Source of the DNA: Pseudoalteromonas aurantia 208
Lineage (GTDB): Bacteria > Pseudomonadota > Gammaproteobacteria > Enterobacterales > Alteromonadaceae
DNA: 64,000 nucleotides
Direction of reading: 5' to 3'
NCBI RefSeq assembly: GCF_014858725.1
Contig: NZ_AQGV01000012.1
Location: 2,480,001-2,544,000 of the forward strand
Shown here: positions 21,091 to 29,200 of the stretch, piece after piece
Numbering within the stretch: position 1 is the first letter of the stretch
Layout: the number at the start of each line of letters is the position of its first letter
Made by a program: the position numbers and the translations under genes
Notes under the pieces: generated by a model
Seen by the model: only the letters and a program-made list of their open reading frames with translations
Told to the model about the DNA's origin: nothing
Databases searched by the model: none

Positions 21091-21813
21091 CTACTTCATT
21101 TTTGTAAATAAATCTTTCAAAACAACACAGAAAAACTGAGGGTATTGTATAACTAGCCTTTTTAAGACATACGGGTCATCAAAAACACGATAAAGCCAAC
21201 GCAAATGTAATTGATCTATAAATTTAGGATAATAGTACAACTTATTCGCAGTTTGGTGTAAAAACCCACCACACGTATAAATTTGCTTTACTTTACTTTT
21301 TTGTCTTTTTAACTTAACAGCAAACTCTTCCTGCTTAGGCGTCCCTAAACCACAAACCACATACTCAGCCTCACACTGGATTATACGGTTAAAAACGGCC
21401 TCATCAGACTCAAAATAGCCATGTTCATACCCCACAATATCAATCTCTGGATAGTTTTTTTTAAAAATAGCCATTGTCTTCGTTATTTCATCTGATTTAG
21501 AACCAATAAAATACACTTTTAATCTGTTTTCATTTGCCTTTTCTAAAAAAGCACGAGCAAAAGAGCTCATATCAAAACTAATTCTTGATATAGGCTTACG
21601 AAAAAAAACACTAAATAACTTAGCTGACGAAATCGCATCTGTATAAACAGAATCAAGTTCAGCTACAAGATCAACTCTGTTTCGCAGTAGTAAGTAAGAG
21701 TAAGGATTTACGAATGTAATCACCTCAGCCTCTATATTTCTAGCCTTTAGAGAAACGTCAAGTTGTGAAATAATGTTTGGGCTTTGTTTAATCTTATCTA
21801 AAAGTTCGTGCAT
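21091..21813 (-). CDS. WecG/TagA/CpsF-family (GT26) glycosyltransferase
   Basis: The 240-residue protein has the GT26 core: [37 protein letters not shown], then [13 protein letters not shown], then a C-terminal [11 protein letters not shown] and basic helix that tether such enzymes to the membrane. Members transfer an N-acetylmannosamine(uronate)-type sugar to undecaprenyl-PP-GlcNAc. The segment usually read as GGAFDFxAG is [16 protein letters not shown] here, so this is a diverged member. The putative catalytic Asp may be in VYTDAIS near residue 61. It overlaps the GT2 gene upstream by 20 bp. Second sugar transfer on the lipid carrier is my inference. Confidence 0.82.
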   Translation of the reverse strand: MHELLDKIKQSPNIISQLDVSLKARNIEAEVITFVNPYSYLLLRNRVDLVAELDSVYTDAISSAKLFSVFFRKPISRISFDMSSFARAFLEKANENRLKVYFIGSKSDEITKTMAIFKKNYPEIDIVGYEHGYFESDEAVFNRIIQCEAEYVVCGLGTPKQEEFAVKLKRQKSKVKQIYTCGGFLHQTANKLYYYPKFIDQLHLRWLYRVFDDPYVLKRLVIQYPQFFCVVLKDLFTKMK

Positions 21814-22720
21814 ATCGAAAAAACCGTGATACTAAAGACTTCGGAAGCAATAAAAGTAAAAAAGCAATAACACGATATTTGTCCCAAATAAGATATCGAT
21901 TACTCTTTAACGTAATTAATGCGGTTCTTTTGTTACCATTCATCAAATTTTTTCGAACATAGCTCATAACCGACAAATGTAATAAATAATTGATACTAGG
22001 TACCAGATGCTCAGGGGTACTGTCATCTTTTGCTAGTGAATCAAAATAATAAATATGAGGTGATAGCTCAACATGCTCTAACGAACAAGGCTTCGAAGCA
22101 TTTAGGTCATAAACCGCAGCTTTATCAGCCGAGCAGTACATTTTGGTAATACATGCGAGTTTCCCCCAAACAGTCTGGTCCTCACCGAGCATTAGCCCTT
22201 TAGGGAACATACCCACTGTCTTTAATATTGATGCTTCAATACAAACAGAAGAAGCTGTAATGGGCAGATCAGCGTTGCAACACGATAAAAAGTAATTTTT
22301 GACCTCACCTTTTACACTCGGTAAATGCGCATGCTTTGCTGGCGTTAAAGTTCTTCCATCATAAAAGTGATAAGAAGTAAAAAAAACCTTTCCATTCGGG
22401 TATTGTTCATACAGTTCTTCAATTACTTCGAGGAAGTTGGGCTGCCAGTAATCATCGGCATCTAGAAATGCGATAAAATCCCCCAAAGCGGCACTAATCC
22501 CTGAATTACGCGCACAAGATACACCAAGGTTTTTATCATGATTTATAAACCTAACATCGCACTTAGAGAAACTGCGAACAATAGAGGCACTTTCATCTGT
22601 AGACCCATCGTTCACGACTATAATTTCCAACGGCTTCTTTACTTGTGCTGAAATTGACTCTAAGGCTCGGGATATAAATTTAGCCTTATTAAATAAAGGA
22701 ATGACTACTGATATCTTCAT
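21794..22720 (-). CDS. Glycosyltransferase family 2
   Basis: The 308-residue GT-A transferase begins MKISVVIPLFNKAKFISRALESI, continues LEIIVVNDGSTDESA and ISAALGDFIAFLDADDYW (DxD at about 89-91), and has the LGEDQTVWGKL acidic motif typical of inverting GT2 enzymes. It is the first gene of the minus-strand unit that runs down to manB. Upstream are about 185 bp without a gene and then a decayed gene. A promoter should lie in 22721-22905, but I see no hexamer pair good enough to call. Confidence 0.86.
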   Translation of the reverse strand: MKISVVIPLFNKAKFISRALESISAQVKKPLEIIVVNDGSTDESASIVRSFSKCDVRFINHDKNLGVSCARNSGISAALGDFIAFLDADDYWQPNFLEVIEELYEQYPNGKVFFTSYHFYDGRTLTPAKHAHLPSVKGEVKNYFLSCCNADLPITASSVCIEASILKTVGMFPKGLMLGEDQTVWGKLACITKMYCSADKAAVYDLNASKPCSLEHVELSPHIYYFDSLAKDDSTPEHLVPSINYLLHLSVMSYVRKNLMNGNKRTALITLKSNRYLIWDKYRVIAFLLLLLPKSLVSRFFRYARTFR

Positions 22721-22905
22721 TTCAACTTTCTACAAGTCACTACAGAACTCACCCTTCTTATTTTTAACATAACTCCGTACAGAATTCTTACCGTACGATA
22801 TTTGCAAGAGGCCGATTATAAGGCATTTCAAACCCGTTTAATAGCTCCACAGTTGTAATTATTTGTCACTGTAATTAGAGCGTATTGAGCATTGCGATAT
22901 AAAAA

Positions 22906-23470
22906 TCAAACGGCAATTGGGGCGATTAAAAAGAATTTACAGAAAAACAACACACCCTCCCAAAAACCCAAATTAGTGTTAACAACATAATTATCAGAAA
23001 TTGCTATCGGGACTTCATCAAGGTTATACTTAAAAACCCTTTTACCATGCCCGTATCGGGCTAAACTGCTATGTTTTGTATCAAGATAATGATTTGTTGC
23101 TAACTGAATTATTTCACTATTATATGCTATACAGCCTGTCGGCCAACTGCGAACATAATCGCATTTCTTAACCCCCTCAAACGCGCTTTTATTTTTGAGC
23201 ACCTAACCCAAGCGCTTCGAGTAAAGCTGGTTGTGACACAACCATTAAACCTTTTGCACCATCATCTATATAAAACACCGATTTTAATCCTGCTGCATCA
23301 AGCTAGATACTTGAAGTAGTACCACACCATACAAGCATTAACCAATACATCTGGTAATGCTTTGAGGTTGAAAGGGATCAACTATTATACGCCAAGCAAA
23401 AAAGTATATTTGGTTCACACTCTACTTTAGCAACTTCTAATCTAGAGTGTGTAACACACTCCCCTCATCT
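22906..23470 (-). pseudogene. Decayed gene of unknown function, several frameshifts
   Basis: Coding-like fragments in successive minus-strand frames run on from one another. Approximate spans are 23470-23378 (a piece containing RLEVAKVECEPNILFCLAYN), 23372-23298 (NLKALPDVLVNACMVWYYF), 23302-23189 (DAAGLKSVFYIDDGAKGLMV and on to LGAQK), and 23202-22906 (98 codons from a GTG, containing YVRSWPTGCIAYNSEIIQL). The last junction falls in an A-rich run (CAAAAATAAAAG), where one indel restores the frame. I do not recognise the family. The setting, between two glycosyltransferase units, suggests a former glycan-related enzyme. No intact start or full-length frame exists. The flanks 22721-22905 and 23471-23649 show nothing I can call. 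Confidence 0.45.
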
Positions 23471-23649
23471 AAGTCACACACGTGCCTACCATTAAAAGTA
23501 GCGGGAACAGCAACACAATCTAAAATAAAAATTGTTTCGCAAAGCTATAATCTGATCAGTTCAGAGTCACTTACGGTAGTAAAGAAAACCAAGAATCATG
23601 CTATTGAGTACCTGTAATCATTATTTGCCAACACAGGTAACATCAAGTA

Positions 23650-24879
23650 CTAACTATTTATTCTAGCTTTATCCATTTTGGTTAATAGCATTTTCGCTAA
23701 TGCCCCCCAATTGAATGAGTCTACCGCAAGTGTTCGTCCTTGTTTGGATAACCGCTCTGTAATAGTAGGGTTATCAAGTACGCTATTTATTGCTTTCGAT
23801 AGTGAAAGCCCATCAAGCCTGTCAACAAAAACACCGTTTTTAGGCGAAAGCAATTCATCTGTCGCTGTGTGTGGCGCTGCACTTTTTGAAAAAGCGATAA
23901 CAGGAAGACCTGATGCAATCGCCTCTAATATAATTTGCCCCAGCGGTTCATACAATGATGTCATCATAAATACATCTGCAGCTTGATAGTATAAATTTGG
24001 CTCCGCCACAGCCCCTTTAAAAATAACACGCCCTGATACCCCTAACTGAACAGCAAGACACTCTAAACTTTTACGTTCAGGACCATCGCCTATAATCACG
24101 GCTGTTGCTTGTGGACAATAAGGTAATGCCGCGATTAGATGGTGAAACCCTTTCGCAGTCACCAAACGCCCAACACCGAGCAGTATTGGGCCCGATTCTG
24201 GTATATTTAATGTTTGTTTCAAACAAACTTTGGCATGCTCTTCAATCGGAAAAAAACGGTCACAATCAACTCCAGGCTTAGTAATTTCAATCAAAGGTTT
24301 TTTTCGATTAAAGCATTGCTCAACCTGCTTTTTCATATTTTCACTGAATACAATTAAATGATTCGTTATGCGAAACGCAAGTTGTTGAACCATACTATGT
24401 ACATATAAACGGCCAAGCTTTTTTATATACGAAAAATATCCCCGATCAATCGATGTATTGATTGGCTTATCTTGTTCTTGTACAACACCAGGCACTAAAT
24501 AGACTACCGGTAGTCTACAAACAATTTTGGCTACCACAGTAGTATCATGATAACGACTAACTATTCCTAAAGTATCACAATGAATCAAGGATTTAAGCTT
24601 CTTCTTCATATCAATGTAACGTGCAAAACTTCGCAAAACAGGGAACTGACACCATGGCTGCCTTACTCCAAATCGATGTACATTAATACCATCTAGGACT
24701 TCAAATGAGGGAAGGCTCCGATCATTAACTAGATTTATATCACCAACAAGAATGTCCACATGATAACCATCTTTTTGATAAGACTTAGCTAGGTGATAGA
24801 GTGAGTTCTCTATCCCCCCTATATTTGGGTAATATGCATTACTTAACAATATGATTGAGCCGCTCCGTTTTTCTGGCAT
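23650..24879 (-). CDS. Glycosyltransferase family 4
   Basis: The 409-residue GT-B enzyme has an N-terminal glycine-rich motif YYPNIGGIENSLYHLAKSYQKDGYHVDIL. Its C-terminal donor domain begins near residue 208 (GPILLGVGRLVTAKGFHHLIAAL) and contains the GT4 EX7E-type motif MMTSLYEPLGQIILEAIASGLPVIA. The start overlaps the sulfotransferase stop by one base, so the two are cotranscribed. With the sulfotransferase it forms a two-gene unit divergent from a GT4-Wzx-sulfotransferase unit. Retaining transferase by family; donor unknown. Confidence 0.88.
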   Translation of the reverse strand: MPEKRSGSIILLSNAYYPNIGGIENSLYHLAKSYQKDGYHVDILVGDINLVNDRSLPSFEVLDGINVHRFGVRQPWCQFPVLRSFARYIDMKKKLKSLIHCDTLGIVSRYHDTTVVAKIVCRLPVVYLVPGVVQEQDKPINTSIDRGYFSYIKKLGRLYVHSMVQQLAFRITNHLIVFSENMKKQVEQCFNRKKPLIEITKPGVDCDRFFPIEEHAKVCLKQTLNIPESGPILLGVGRLVTAKGFHHLIAALPYCPQATAVIIGDGPERKSLECLAVQLGVSGRVIFKGAVAEPNLYYQAADVFMMTSLYEPLGQIILEAIASGLPVIAFSKSAAPHTATDELLSPKNGVFVDRLDGLSLSKAINSVLDNPTITERLSKQGRTLAVDSFNWGALAKMLLTKMDKARINS

Positions 24880-25517
24880 TATTGATACCCTAAAAATTCA
24901 TAATCTTTTTGATACAAGGTTTTTATCTTGGCTTGTGCACTAGCCGAGATATCAACTACTTTAGTTATGCGCCCCTTATTTTCCCATGGCAGTTGAGCAT
25001 GCCAATTTTGAGATTTCGAAAAAGCCGACCATTCACTATCTAAATTCTCATAGTACAAAATAGTATCAACTCTACATTTATAATGGCGATCATAAATATA
25101 AAAGACCTGAGGCTGAAACAGTGTCTGAAATAATAAAAAGTCATGATCTAGAACATTTTCCACAAACTGCTCAAAATTCTCGGAACCACTTTCAATATAA
25201 GCCTTGAGCTCTAAGTCTGATGGAGAGTGATTACCGCCATTTATAATATAGTTGTATGCTGAAAAAACCCGTTGTGCAGGTTCTCGTACAATTGCAAATT
25301 TATGAAAAGATTCAAAGAATACAGGGTTTGACTCGAAAAAATCAAACCATTTAGCATGCCACCGATAGCCCTTATCATCAAAAAACTTGAGTACGCTGCT
25401 TCCCGCATTTTTCGGTATATGAACAAATAAGCATTTATTTTTAATCATGAATTTTTTGTACGGATAGTGCGCGAATGGTAAATGGAACTTTATGCGGGAA
25501 AGGTATTTTTTCAACAT
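24879..25517 (-). CDS. Sulfotransferase family 2-like (carbohydrate sulfotransferase)
   Basis: The 212-residue protein has the PAPS 5'-phosphosulfate loop FVHIPKNAGSSV (IPKNAGSS at 34-41) and the 3'-phosphate motif FAIVREPAQRVFSAY (R79, S87). These are the two hallmarks of family 2 / heparan-type O-sulfotransferases. It would move sulfate from PAPS to a sugar hydroxyl, in the cytoplasm or at the membrane face. ATG 25517 has no clear ribosome-binding site. The internal ATG at 25448 gives MIKNKCLFVHIPKNAG, matching the start of the second sulfotransferase at 27990, and may be the true one. It is the first gene of the unit with the GT4 at 23650. Confidence 0.83.
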   Translation of the reverse strand: MLKKYLSRIKFHLPFAHYPYKKFMIKNKCLFVHIPKNAGSSVLKFFDDKGYRWHAKWFDFFESNPVFFESFHKFAIVREPAQRVFSAYNYIINGGNHSPSDLELKAYIESGSENFEQFVENVLDHDFLLFQTLFQPQVFYIYDRHYKCRVDTILYYENLDSEWSAFSKSQNWHAQLPWENKGRITKVVDISASAQAKIKTLYQKDYEFLGYQ

Positions 25518-25596
25518 GAAATTTATAAAGCGTATTCTAAAGGTTGGTGGTATGATAACAGATTACATGTAACGGCCTTCCATTAATTTACTATAA

Positions 25597-26751
25597 ATGC
25601 ATATCCTCGTTATTCCATCATGGTATGAAACACCGCAGAACAAAACCCTCGGTTCGTTTTTCAAAGAGCAAGCCACTGCACTGCAAGAGCAAGGGTGTCA
25701 AATTGGCATTATATATTCTGAGCCTGTTTCAATAAAACGCTTCTCAAGGTATTTTGAGACCGATAATAAAAAATACAGTTGCTTAACACTTAAAAGAAAA
25801 AAATACTTATGTATTCCCTTTTGTTATGACACCAATTTACGTCTACATATTAGGAATTATAAAAAGCTCTATGCTCAATATGTCGCTGAACACGGTAAAC
25901 CAGATTTAATTCATGCGCACAGTTTTATGTATGGGCCTGGCGGAGCAGCTGGGTTAGCTGCATACGAAATAGCACAACAATTTAATGTTAAATATGTGGT
26001 TACTGAGCATGCGTCAGCTTTGTTATTGGATAATATAAAGCCCAAGGAACTTAAAGCAATAGAAGCAGCGAGCATTCATGCACAGCAGATATTTGCTGTC
26101 TCCAAGTCACTTTCACTCTTAATGCATAACAAGCTTGCTCTCAGCCAACCACCACATGTCATTGGTAATGTCATAGACACTCACTTATTTAGACCTGTGC
26201 CACTCTCTCAATCAAGGTATACGTTCATTACGGTCGCTCAATTACGACCAATTAAAGAAATCAATAAGATTTTGTATGCTTTCGCAGATGTACAAAAAGA
26301 TCACCCCGAAACGGCATTATTTATTGTAGGTGATGGCCCTGATAAACCAGCCCTTGAAAATCTAGCACACTCACTGGCCCTTAATCACGTGCAATTTTTT
26401 GGTTCAGTTGCAAGAACCCGCGTAGCAAACTTACTGCAAGAGTCACATTGCTATATTAACTGGTCAAAATACGAAACTTTTTCAGTCGCTGTTCATGAAG
26501 CTATTTCTTGCGGCTTGCGAGTTATCTCTAGCGCTTGTCAAGGCCCTGAAGAAAGTTTGGAGCATTGCGGGGAGCTTATCTGTAAATCAAACTCCTCACA
26601 AGCCTTAGCGAGAACGATGATGTTTCTGCTTAGCGATCCTAATAACAATGCTATGTCTGCAGATCAAAAGCACATGTTCATCACTCAAAAGTTTGGTAAA
26701 AAAGCCATTGCTGAACAGCTTATCAAAGAGTATAAAAAAATTGTCTTATAA
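25597..26751 (+). CDS. Glycosyltransferase family 4
   Basis: The 384-residue GT-B enzyme begins MHILVIPSWYETPQNKTLGSFFKEQATAL, a start seen in many exopolysaccharide GT4 proteins. LIHAHSFMYGPGGAAG and VVTEHASALL lie in the acceptor domain. The donor domain runs from about residue 210 (FITVAQLRPIKEINKILYAF), with YINWSKYETFSVAVHEAISCGLRVI as the EX7E region. It is the first gene of the plus-strand unit, 79 bp from the divergent sulfotransferase. Its last codons overlap the predicted start of the flippase gene. Confidence 0.88.
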   Translation: MHILVIPSWYETPQNKTLGSFFKEQATALQEQGCQIGIIYSEPVSIKRFSRYFETDNKKYSCLTLKRKKYLCIPFCYDTNLRLHIRNYKKLYAQYVAEHGKPDLIHAHSFMYGPGGAAGLAAYEIAQQFNVKYVVTEHASALLLDNIKPKELKAIEAASIHAQQIFAVSKSLSLLMHNKLALSQPPHVIGNVIDTHLFRPVPLSQSRYTFITVAQLRPIKEINKILYAFADVQKDHPETALFIVGDGPDKPALENLAHSLALNHVQFFGSVARTRVANLLQESHCYINWSKYETFSVAVHEAISCGLRVISSACQGPEESLEHCGELICKSNSSQALARTMMFLLSDPNNNAMSADQKHMFITQKFGKKAIAEQLIKEYKKIVL

Positions 26752-28009
26752 ATCACTGATAAAAAATGCGAGTGCACCTTTATTAATTAAGATTTTCACC
26801 GCTTTGCTAGGCTTTGTTTTCAATTGGTTACTTACTCAACAGCTCACAAGCTCTGACTTTGGTATGGTGGCACTTTATCAACTCACTCTCTTAGCTATCG
26901 TCACACTATCCAAGTTCGGCATAGATCAAGCTTTCGTTAAGCTTTGTGCGATCAATTGCAACCTCTATAATATTAGATACTTTGTACTTGTGTGTTACAT
27001 CATTACCTTATTGGGTATTTTATTTCTAATACAAATGCTCGTATATGGGATTGGCCTATTTCCACATTTAACTAATAACCTTGTGTTTCTTGATCTTTAT
27101 AGTCACTTCCTCCTACTGTGCTGCTTTGCAACATCGGTCACTACCATTAATGCTGGTATTCTAAAAGGGCTAAAACATGCATCTCTATTCGCAAGCTTCA
27201 ACGGTTTCGTAAGCCTCACTATCGCGACCTTATATTTATTACTATTTAAAGTGAGTTCAATACACGAAACGTTTACCATCCTCACTATCTCGTTAGGCAT
27301 GAGTGCTTTTTTAAGTTTGTGCTTTATAGCTAGAAAGCTACCGAGCCAATATAAGCAATTGCCAGTAAGTAAATACACTGAGTTTACCCATAGTACATTA
27401 TCATTTTGGGTTGCTGCGATTGTCTTTTTAGTGATCCAACAAAGTGGCAGTCTGTTACTAAGTCTGCATGCAAATTTGCAACAACTTGGGGTTTTTATTA
27501 TTGTCATTAAATTAGCCGCTCTTCCAAGTATTTTTCTCTTTGCACTCAATAGTGTGCTAGCCCCAAAATTTGCCGCTTTTAATAACAACAACCAGCATAC
27601 CTTGCTACAAAAGCACTTTGAACAATCACAGCGTGTACTCATTATTATCGCAATAGTAATGAATATACTGTGTTATGGTATTGGCTCACATATTCTTGCC
27701 TTGTTTGGTGAACACTTTAGAGAAGGCTATGAATGGCTCTGTATTATTCTTATCGGCCAATCGGTTAATTTAATAACAGGGCCCGCAATTACACTCTTAG
27801 CAATGAGTGGAAATGAACGTATTCATCGTAACATTTCGATACTTTCCGGCCTATTAACTGTTATTATAGGGGCTGTGCTTGTAACTCAATATGGGCCACT
27901 GGGGGCTGCAATTACCACAGCTTCAGCAATGACCCTGCAAAACACCTTCAGTTATTTATACGTAAAAACAAGAGTTTTAAATATTAAACATGATTTCACA
28001 TCAACATAA
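26741..28009 (+). CDS. Wzx-type flippase (third in window)
   Basis: This integral membrane protein of about 422 residues shows the Wzx/MATE-like pattern LIKIFTALLGFVFNWLLTQQLTSSDFGMVALYQL at the N-terminus and about twelve hydrophobic segments. The frame is open up to an ATG at 26648, but that would place 31 codons inside the preceding gene. TTG 26741, with AAGAG about ten bases upstream and overlapping the GT4 stop, gives the usual Wzx start just before the first membrane helix; I chose that. Its stop overlaps the next sulfotransferase gene by 20 bp. It would carry the glycan built by the adjacent GT4 enzymes. Confidence 0.82.
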   Translation: MSYKSLIKNASAPLLIKIFTALLGFVFNWLLTQQLTSSDFGMVALYQLTLLAIVTLSKFGIDQAFVKLCAINCNLYNIRYFVLVCYIITLLGILFLIQMLVYGIGLFPHLTNNLVFLDLYSHFLLLCCFATSVTTINAGILKGLKHASLFASFNGFVSLTIATLYLLLFKVSSIHETFTILTISLGMSAFLSLCFIARKLPSQYKQLPVSKYTEFTHSTLSFWVAAIVFLVIQQSGSLLLSLHANLQQLGVFIIVIKLAALPSIFLFALNSVLAPKFAAFNNNNQHTLLQKHFEQSQRVLIIIAIVMNILCYGIGSHILALFGEHFREGYEWLCIILIGQSVNLITGPAITLLAMSGNERIHRNISILSGLLTVIIGAVLVTQYGPLGAAITTASAMTLQNTFSYLYVKTRVLNIKHDFTST

Positions 28010-28661
28010 ATGTCTTTTTATCCATATCCCCAAAGTCGCAGGGCAAAGTATTGAAAGCGCTTTTCTGTCAGAATTACAGCTAAGCTGGGAAGATAGAGAG
28101 TGTTTACTCTTAAAAAAGAATTCCGACCCAAAAAAAGGCCCGCCTCGCTTGGCGCACCTTACTAGCGATGAATACTTGAATTTAAACTACATAACTCAAC
28201 GTGATTACGATACATACTTTAAGTTTTCATTCGTTCGTAACCCTTGGAGTCGGCTAGTTTCTGAATATAATTACAAACAGCCTAAAATGAGCTTTGATCA
28301 GTTTGTGCTCAACTTTCTTCCTAAGTGCCAGCATGATGATTATAAACAGCACAATGGTATTCATCGACATCTTATGCCACAAGTTGACTTTATTTACGGC
28401 GCTGGCACCTGCCAAGTTGATTTCATTGGGAAATTCGAAAATATCCAACACGACTTTAATATAGTAGCAAAGAAAGTATTCGGTAAATCCATTGCTCTTC
28501 CGTATCGGAATAAAACCAAAAACAGCAGCCTAATCAGCAAGCTATTCAACCGAGATACAGCAAAACCTTTTCAAGCTTATTACACCCGTGAAACACGCCA
28601 TTTTGTGGAACAATTTTATGAAAAAGATATCAAAGAATTTAACTATCACTTTGATGATTGA
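27990..28661 (+). CDS. Sulfotransferase family 2-like protein
   Basis: The 223-residue protein has the PAPS-binding loop KCLFIHIPKVAGQSIE (IPKVAGQS at about 14-21) and the 3'-phosphate motif FSFVRNPWSRLVSEYNY. The C-terminal part resembles chondroitin/heparan-type sulfotransferases: HLMPQVDFIYG, VDFIGKFENIQHDF, YRNKTKNSS. Translation is coupled to the upstream flippase gene (20-bp overlap). It differs clearly from the sulfotransferase at 24879, so the two probably sulfate different positions or residues. It is the last gene of the plus-strand unit. Confidence 0.86.
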   Translation: MISHQHKCLFIHIPKVAGQSIESAFLSELQLSWEDRECLLLKKNSDPKKGPPRLAHLTSDEYLNLNYITQRDYDTYFKFSFVRNPWSRLVSEYNYKQPKMSFDQFVLNFLPKCQHDDYKQHNGIHRHLMPQVDFIYGAGTCQVDFIGKFENIQHDFNIVAKKVFGKSIALPYRNKTKNSSLISKLFNRDTAKPFQAYYTRETRHFVEQFYEKDIKEFNYHFDD

Positions 28662-29152
28662 TCAAGAAAAATTTTATAAGAACCTACAGAACAATACGTT
28701 CGCAACAAAAAAAGTAATTTAAATAAAGTAAGTAATGAATACGGCTGATAAATGTGTATCTTTTCTTGTTAAAAGTACAGGTATTTTAATGTCAAAAATA
28801 GAGAACCTTTTAATGCTATTTTCGCGTGCCCTAATCTATAAGTAAACACTCGCTTAAAGATTAAAACGCGATTAGAGCGTATTCACTCACCTTGTAATAA
28901 ATTAACGCTATCGCTTTCTCGCAATTTCTTCTGGAATACTCTTCACTATTTTAAGCGCCGTGAAAATAGCTCGTTAACTTGTGGCTAGCTGTGGGTTTGA
29001 TTGTAGATTTGTGTCACTCGTTTTAAATAGCTTCTTGTCAATATAAAGAGTTACACTTTAAGCCTCTTCAAAGTGATGACATTATTCTTAGCGAATATAT
29101 ATACATGAAAAAACATCGCCTAGCGATGACATTACTATAAACGTATTGATAT
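28662..29152. other. Intergenic region after the polysaccharide locus
   Basis: About 490 bases hold no plausible gene in either direction. The only structure I see is a short perfect inverted repeat CATCGC-CTA-GCGATG at 29114-29128, which lacks a T-run. The plus-strand unit ending at 28661 has no clear hairpin terminator of its own here. The hairpin at 29153-29182 could stop it from the left as well. Confidence 0.4.
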
Positions 29153-29182
29153 AAAAAAAGCGAGCATAAGCTCGCTTTTTTA
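29153..29182 (-). terminator. Rho-independent terminator of the S-layer-like gene (bidirectional)
   Basis: A six-pair GC-rich stem, GCGAGC (29160-29165) with GCTCGC (29170-29175) and loop ATAA, is flanked by A-runs on one side and T-runs on the other. It therefore works on both strands. It lies 18 bp after the stop of the exported protein gene. Confidence 0.85.
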
Positions 29183-29200
29183 TAGCTGTGTAATTAAAAA

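Noticed and set aside
26648..26740. Longer N-terminus of the plus-strand flippase from ATG 26648
   Set aside because: It would lie wholly within the preceding glycosyltransferase gene and adds a basic non-membrane stretch not seen at Wzx starts.
28254..28450. Minus-strand frame within the second sulfotransferase
   Set aside because: It is opposite a gene with intact PAPS motifs and has no features of its own.
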